A stretch of 36,111 nt of DNA from a bacterium (lineage in GTDB: Bacteria > Patescibacteria > JAEDAM01 > Absconditabacterales > Absconditicoccaceae): the NCBI GenBank assembly GCA_017453665.1, contig JAFTEM010000013.1, forward strand, positions 1-36,111, in the 5' to 3' direction. A program made the position numbers and the translations under genes. The notes under the pieces are model-generated. The model had not been told where the DNA came from. It worked only from the letters and a program-made list of their open reading frames with translations, and did not search any database. Within the stretch, counting starts at the first letter, position 1; each line of letters opens with the position of its first letter. Below, one piece after another: positions 30,458 through 36,111 of this stretch.

Positions 30458-31930
30458 TTAAAACCCATTTTGCATAACATTAGAAAGAATCCATTCATTT
30501 AAAGATCAATCTTTATTGAATAATCCATAAGGATATGAATTATCCTTTCCTCGTTTTTTGAGTCTTCTAAAAACATCTTCTGGAACAAGGATAGCACAAT
30601 GTTTTTCTCATCCCCCTTCTCAATCTTCATTTCAACCCTCATGATAAGTAATTCATTGAGTAAGCGTGGTTAAAACATCTTCTGTTTCTAATGGTTCTTC
30701 TTGATTTAAAGAAGCAATATGCATCGAAATCTCAGCTCACTTATTCCAAGAATTATCAGTAAGTGATATTCATTTTTTAAGGTTCGTAGTATTCGTTGAA
30801 AGCGCATAAATCTTAAGATGAGGATTGTTTTTCTTTAATTTATTAACCATTTTTATGCTTGAAACATTAGATCCCCAAGATTCATCAGGAAGATATATTT
30901 TTGGAATCTTTTCTCATTTATCATTTTCTCAATATACAACAACATCTCTTGTTCCACTAGGAGAACAAAAATAAACCATTCATTCTCATCACTCTTTTAA
31001 ATCTTTCATAATTTGTGAAATAGCTCATTTTTGTTGAAGAGAAATAAGCGGTTTAGCCTCAGGGATATTGTTTCCTGCAGGGTGGGTGATAACAACATTA
31101 GATAAAGTATTTAAGGTAGTATTTTGAACCTGATGAACATTTAAAAGTGGTCAAATAATTGTTGTAAAATAATGATTCACATCTTTAATTCCAAGCTCCT
31201 CAGCTTTTTTCATAAACTTCAAGATAGCGAGTGGAATATTAGCAAAAGTATCATGATTTAAAATAATGAAGTTCTTTTCTCATTTTTCTAATCAAAGAAG
31301 AATATCTTCAATCATTTTTTCTTCCTCAGCTGGCATTTCTAGAAGATGAGGCTCATAATATTTTTCTATAATATCTTGAACTCATGTTCAAAAAACATTT
31401 TTTGCAAGTGTATTAATTTTTCTTCCATATTTTGTTATGGGTTTCTCAAGTACTCAAAAATTTTTCCATTTTCAAAAATCTAATCGTTCTTGTTTTATTT
31501 CTCATGGATAATGGAGTCTTAAATCATTTATTTTATTCCCATCCTTAATATGAGTATTCCAGAAATTTCTATTATAAATATAAAGAAGTATTGTTTCTAA
31601 AGCTTCAGGATCATTAAGAAGTTCTTCTACTAATTCTTCTTTTTTTTCTTCATCATGTTTAGCTTCAAAAAATTTATTAGTAGAAATATGATTTTTAGCA
31701 TTTAATACAGAAAAAAGTTGTTCTCAAATTCATGAAGTGATATCTTCTTGAAGCATATGAGGGAAGCTATCAACTAATTCTGAAATCTGTTGTTTACTAT
31801 AAAGCTTGCTAAGTCATAATCTTTTTCAAGAAGGCTGAGAATGAGAAAAAAGATCAGCAATCTTATCTGCGATACCAGCTATTCAAGGATGTTTTATTTG
31901 AGAGTGTTCTTCGTTTAAAGATTTTTCCAT
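30458..31930 (-). CDS. Acyltransferase-like protein resembling chloroplast-type GPAT
   Basis: The product is 490 residues without signal peptide. The best clue is FIILNHDTFANIPLAIL (His226) and, about 100 residues later, VYFCSPSGTRD (325-329). Chloroplast and chlamydial glycerol-3-phosphate acyltransferases carry NHQTEADP and APSGGRDRP at matching spacing. The Asp of the HxxxxD motif is replaced by Asn231, so catalysis is uncertain. The N-terminal 200 residues and the C-terminal Gly/Glu-rich part (HEGGNEDGEGGGEKH) are not recognised. Start is ATG at 31928-31930, right after a strong hairpin with T-run. It could make lysophosphatidic acid from acyl donors taken from a host, or be a diverged relative. 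Confidence 0.5.
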
Positions 31931-31931
31931 T

Positions 31932-31971
31932 AAAAAAAGTAAATAATAAAGAATTTTGTATTTACTTTTTT
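31932..31971 (-). promoter_or_regulatory. Attenuator-like hairpin directly before the GPAT-like gene
   Basis: A perfect 13-bp inverted repeat (AAAAAAGTAAATA / TATTTACTTTTTT) with a T-run ends two bases before the ATG on the minus strand. No minus-strand gene lies upstream within the window, so it is not the terminator of another gene here. Confidence 0.6.
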
Positions 31972-32033
31972 ATTTGTTACGAAATAAAGGTAGTGATTTA
32001 TCATACCTTGTCAAGTCTTAATTTTATAGTAAA

Positions 32034-32101
32034 AATTATAATCCAAAGTGCACCACTAATCATTTAAATAGAAAATTTATAATTTAAGATGCACCACTAA
32101 T
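32034..32101. repeat. Pair of short direct repeats
   Basis: Two copies, about 42 bases apart, of an A/T-rich segment (TTATAAT...) ending in TGCACCACTAAT. The shared 3' part is identical over 12 bases. Function unknown; a double binding site is possible. Confidence 0.55.
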
Positions 32102-32274
32102 TCTTGAAAACAAATTACTAAACATAGCGTTAAAATACGAAAACATATCTTTTTTGAGTAAGGCTAATTAAAAACTATTCAAAAATAAAAAAGATAAAGC
32201 TTCATAAAATGAAGAAATAATTTACATATTTTTCAAAAAAGTCAATCTCAAATCTTAGCAGATGCTAGACTAAA

Positions 32275-32303
32275 TTGCAATTTTTCATGGAGGGGGATAA
32301 AAT
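32275..32303 (+). promoter_or_regulatory. Promoter of the InlB-repeat surface gene
   Basis: TTGCAA (32275-32280), 17 bases ending in a G-rich GGAGGGGG, then TAAAAT (32298-32303). The leader of roughly 105 bases contains a small hairpin. TTGCAA is also the -35 of the pilin-like gene. Confidence 0.5.
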
Positions 32304-32416
32304 TTAACTAGGGACCTTATTCCTATACTTATTTAAGTTATAAAGGGATAAAAGAAGTCTCTAAGCTTTAATACAAAAGCTTCAATATATTTCTTTTACT
32401 AAATAGAGATAAAAGT

Positions 32417-35400
32417 ATGTTAAGACAAGTGATTTGAACAATCACCTTATGAATGTTAGTAATAAGTAATGTATTAACTCCAGTAAGCTATGCAATGGAG
32501 AGAGTTTTTGATAATGAAGAAAATATAACAGTAGCAAACAATAAAAACATAGGATGAGAAACTATAGACAATAACTCAGATAATTCAGGTGCTGAAAAAT
32601 CTGGGGGGGGGGTGATAAATAATTTTTTAAACGAGACCGAAGAAGGATCAGAAACCGAAACGGGGATTTTTGACAAAATCCTATCTTATTTTGACTTTTC
32701 AAAAATAGAGAATCTAAAGACACAATCAACAGTTTATGTAGAATCAGATGATGAAACAACAGCTGTAAGGAGTGGATTAACAAAGAGTAAAAGCTTATCA
32801 ACGTCGTCAATTGATGGTGAATATAAAATAACATATGATAATCAATGAGCTGATAATCCCTGAACACAGTATAGTCGATTCTTATATCAACAAACTAGAT
32901 CAGTTAATGGGTTGACTGTGTATTTTTGGTTAGATGAAGCATTAACACAACTTACATCTAATGGATATTATATTTCTATCCCAAGTAAGGCGTGATTTGA
33001 ATTTAAATGATATTATACAGAAAAAAATTGACAAGGAACACAACATGTTGATAAAAACTGAGGCCATGTTAATAATGTCTGGATGTATGCAAACTATGAT
33101 TTGACACTATATGCATACTGGGAAAAATTATCAAATTGGTCAGAGGTTGTTTGTGAGGATTGGTTTATTGATGCATCAAATAATAAAGTAAATTTGTTGT
33201 GATCTTCAAGTAAATATTATGAAAATTGAACAACAGCAAAATGAAGTGATTGGTGAACTACTACAAGTAATGGAACATGAGGTCCTTATTACAGTTACTA
33301 TAATTATACAGCATATACAACAACAACCGTTGCTTCAAATTCTACAAATAAAGTATATAGATATTTCAAAGGATATACGAATATAATGCTAGTTGATCCT
33401 TCCGGAGTAGAGCATCGAACTGATGCTGATTTGTGAACTTTTGATGTTTCTTATAATTGATGAACGTATTATACCAATCTTACAAATGAAAAATCGGTTT
33501 TCCTGGCATCATGAGAAACAATAAGTATAAAAAATATAAATTTGACAGATTGATATTATATAGAGTCTATAATTGCTAATGATACTTGGTCGAATTGTAG
33601 TTCTTGAACTCCGCTATCAGTAAATAGTAATATATATAATTTTTCTGTTAAAACATGATGATGAGTCATATGTATAAAAACAAAACAACCTACAAAGTGA
33701 AAAATTATATATGATAATCAATGAGCAACAGAAGCGGGAACTACATATTCTCGGTATTTATACAATACACTAAAAGTATCATGAGTTTATTATTGGTTAG
33801 ACGAAAATTTAACTCAAGCTATGAACAGATGATGGTATATAACGATCCCTAAGAAGACAGGGTATCAATTTATGTGATATTTTACCTGAAAAAATTGACA
33901 GTGAACTCAATATGTGGATTCTGTTGGTGAGCATATAAACAATGTATGGAGTCATATTGAATGATGAGTGACACTATATGCGTATTGGATCCAAACAACA
34001 CTTACCGTGGATTTTAATAGTAATTGATGAAGCTCAATATCATCACAAACAATACCATATGGAAATTCAATACCAAAGACAACGGTTTCAGAAAGTGTAA
34101 GCTTAGCAACATATACAGATAATATGGATCAATTAGATGTTGTGAGAATCCCATGAGCAAGTAGTTTAAATGTTGAATTAACATACCAAACAGAATCAAC
34201 ATCATATGATTGGGTATGCCTTTGGGCATGAAACCATTCAGATTATTATGCCAAAAATTGTACATCAAAGATCTGATGAACAACAAAGACAACAACTACT
34301 AAAACAATTAGTGACGACACTGTGACGATTGGATTTAGAACAGATGGTAGTGTTCATAATTATTATTGATATTCAGCGACAATATCTGCGACAGCATATC
34401 CACAACCAGCAAGGGCAAATAGTGTTTTTGAATGATGGTATACAAATAGTTCTTTAACAAGCGCATATAATTGATGAGCAATAACGGCAAATACAACATT
34501 ATATGCAAAATGGAGTTGTAAGCCATGATACACGGTAAGTTGAAATAGTTGTGTAGCTAATACATATACAATAACATATAATACCAATTGATGAACAACG
34601 CCAAGTAAAACAACATGTAAACCAACAGATTCTGCGTTTACATTAGCTAATTCAACAAGGGCAAATAGTACATTTTGAGGGTGGAGTTGATGATATTGAT
34701 ATACTACTATACCACAATGATCATGCATAAGAAATATGACATTTACTGCGAGTTGGAGTTGTAATGCATGATATAAAGCAAGTTGAAATAGTTGTATAGA
34801 AGACACATATACGATAAGTTATACGTTAAATTGATGAAGTGTAAGTAATAATACAACATGTAAAATAAGTTCAAATTTCACATTAAATAATCCTACAAGG
34901 GCAAATTCAACATTTTTGTGATGGACATGAAGTAATTGAATGACCCCACAAACATCATTAGTAGTTTCAGCTTGTACATCAGCGAGAACATATACAGCAA
35001 ATTGGAGCTGTAATACATGATACGAACCAAGTTGAAATTCGTGTGTAGTAAGTAATTACACAATTTCTTATGATTTAGCATGATGAACAGCCTCAACATC
35101 AAATCCAACATCATACAATATAGAAACTTCAACCTTTACATTAAACAATCCAACAAGGACATGATACATTTTCAAATGACGAACATGAAGTAATTGAACA
35201 ACAGCTCAAACCTCAGTATCAATAGCAAAATGAAGTACGTGAAATAAATCATACACAGCAAACCGAGAACCAATAACGTATAGTATTTCATATACTCTCA
35301 ACTGATGAACAGTTTCAACATCAAATCCAACTACATATAACATAGAAACTACAACATTTACACTAAACAATCCAACTAGAGCAAACTCAACATTCCTATG

Positions 35401-36111
35401 ACGAACATGAACAAATATAACAACATATCAAACATCAGTATCAATAGCAAAATGAAGCTATTGAAATAAATCATATACAGCCAACCGAAGCTGTAACAGA
35501 TGATATCATGCAAGTTGAAATTCTTGTGTAGCAAACACCTACACCATCTCCTACAACGCAAACTGATGAAACTGAGCACCATGAAATCAAACAGCAACTT
35601 ACGACACCACTTTTACAATGTCTTCAACAAGACCAACAAAACAATGATATACTTTCACTTCATGGTCAACAAAATCAAATAACACCGATGATTGATATTG
35701 ACGAACAAACCGAAATACAACCCGAAATAGAATAGCTTGAGAGAACTGAATCCAATCTGACAACACTCTTTCTCTCTACGCAAATCGAACTCCAAACATC
35801 TACTACGTAAGATTCAACTGAAACTGAAGCACAGCCTGAACAATGTCAAATCAAAAGTTCACCTATGATGTATCTCAAGCTCTAACAGATAATGCCTTTA
35901 CAAGAACTTGTTACACTTATCAATGATGGTGAAATGATTCAACATCAACAACAGTATCATATACTAACAAACAATCTGTAAAAAATCTAACCGCAACCAG
36001 CTGACAAATAGTAGACCTCTACGCTATCTGGCAACTAAAATCAGCAATTTTCACATTCAATCCATGATCTCACTGACAATTAAGTTGAAAAACAACAACT
36101 CCAACAGTTAA
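32417..36111 (+). CDS. Giant secreted surface protein with InlB-type repeats (3' end outside window)
   Basis: From ATG at 32417 the frame is open to the window end, at least 1231 residues with TGA = Gly. A signal peptide (1-29, ending PVSYA) is followed by an acidic region that contains the poly-G tract. Then come two copies of a module (about residues 130-235 and 428-520) with FLY, WLDE.LTQ, KNGQGTQ, NNVW and LYAYW. After these runs a series of Listeria/Bacteroides (InlB B-type) repeats, each with YTISY...NGG, FTLxNPTRA, FxGW and YTANW, several extended by SCxxGYxxSGNSC. Trp positions are TGG in early repeats and mostly CGA from about 35180 on. InlB repeats occur in adhesins, so attachment to other cells is inferred. 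Confidence 0.85.
32603..32612 (+). repeat. Homopolymer of ten G near the start of the surface gene
   Basis: Ten G in a row within codons for Gly63-Gly65 and Val66. In the assembled length the frame is open. A change of one G would end translation soon after. In such AT-rich DNA a G10 tract is striking and resembles phase-variable contingency loci. Confidence 0.9.

Larger units (their letters stand above)
31931..32416. other. Divergent intergenic region between GPAT-like and InlB-repeat genes
   Basis: These 486 very AT-rich bases hold no gene I can support. They contain a long hairpin (31932-31971), an imperfect inverted repeat next to TTGACAA on the minus strand (31989-32014), two near-identical copies of a segment ending in TGCACCACTAAT (about 32034-32060 and 32075-32101), the plus promoter at 32275-32303 and a hairpin AAGCTTT-AATAC-AAAAGCTT (32363-32382) in the leader of the next gene. 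Confidence 0.6.

Noticed and set aside
34363..34806. Long minus-strand open frames opposite the InlB-repeat gene (also 32562-32867, 34014-34295, 35376-35597)
   Set aside because: They are antisense to a repeat-rich gene with clear signal peptide and domains, and their hydrophobic or Tyr/His-rich products reflect the complementary codons.
34500..35700. CRISPR array or tandem DNA repeat
   Set aside because: The similarity is at protein level with varying DNA; there are no identical repeats with unique spacers. No CRISPR array was seen in the window.
1..36111. TGA read as stop, or as Trp as in Mycoplasma
   Set aside because: As stop it breaks recA, dnaE, uvrC and the ribosomal genes; as Trp it ruins RecA Walker A and the DnaE GPGRGS loop, where Gly is required.
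32417..36111. CGA in the InlB repeats as real Arg substitutions
   Set aside because: The same replacement at the same Trp column in several repeats, needing two base changes each, plus Trp columns in three unrelated enzymes, makes independent Trp-to-Arg changes unlikely.

Overview
The window is AT-rich bacterial DNA in which in-frame TGA is read as glycine throughout. RecA's Walker A motif, the DnaE GPGRGSGAGS loop and ribosomal protein S12 only make sense with TGA = Gly (translation table 25). This points to Absconditabacteria (SR1) or the related Gracilibacteria, small-genome candidate-phylum bacteria that live attached to other bacteria. A second recoding is also visible: CGA, and probably CGG, sits where tryptophan is expected in DnaE, CapA, an NlpC/P60 enzyme and the internal repeats of two surface proteins. 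Arginine at conserved sites is written AGA, AGG or CGT. All gene ends below assume TGA = Gly and stops TAA/TAG.

Layout. 1-4526: 3' part of a giant secreted surface protein with DUF11-like repeats. 4553-9091: minus-strand genes for HU, an RluA-type pseudouridine synthase, a GH26-like hydrolase, a membrane-anchored helix-turn-helix protein, a LapA-like protein and a holin-4-like membrane protein. The last four run as one operon headed by the holin-like gene. 9120-11012: divergent lexA and recA with a 15-bp palindrome between them. 11186-14783: a small two-helix pilin-like protein and a DNA polymerase III alpha subunit with no PHP domain. 14807-17518 (minus): a polysaccharide pyruvyl transferase and a UvrC without the usual C-terminal helix-hairpin-helix. 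17864-20658: ribosomal cluster rpsL-rpsG-two unknown small basic genes-rplS-rplY-rpmB-tRNA-Lys. 20777-22059: RNHCP protein, rpmE and a PH-like membrane protein.

22132-31930 is an envelope region. It holds a DUF3160 lipoprotein translationally coupled to a Memo-like protein, an L,D-transpeptidase with a frameshift, a CapA-like phosphoesterase, an NlpC/P60 peptidase, an O-antigen-ligase-like protein and a GPAT-like acyltransferase. 32417-36111 is the 5' part of a second giant surface protein with InlB-type repeats and a 10-base G tract near its start, a possible phase-variation switch.

Taken together the window combines information-processing genes (replication, repair, ribosome) with a large outlay on cell wall and surface adhesins, which fits an epibiotic life style. 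The observations most worth follow-up are the CGA/CGG = Trp signal, the poly-G tract, the lexA/recA operator candidate, the PHP-less DnaE and the two unknown genes inside the ribosomal cluster.
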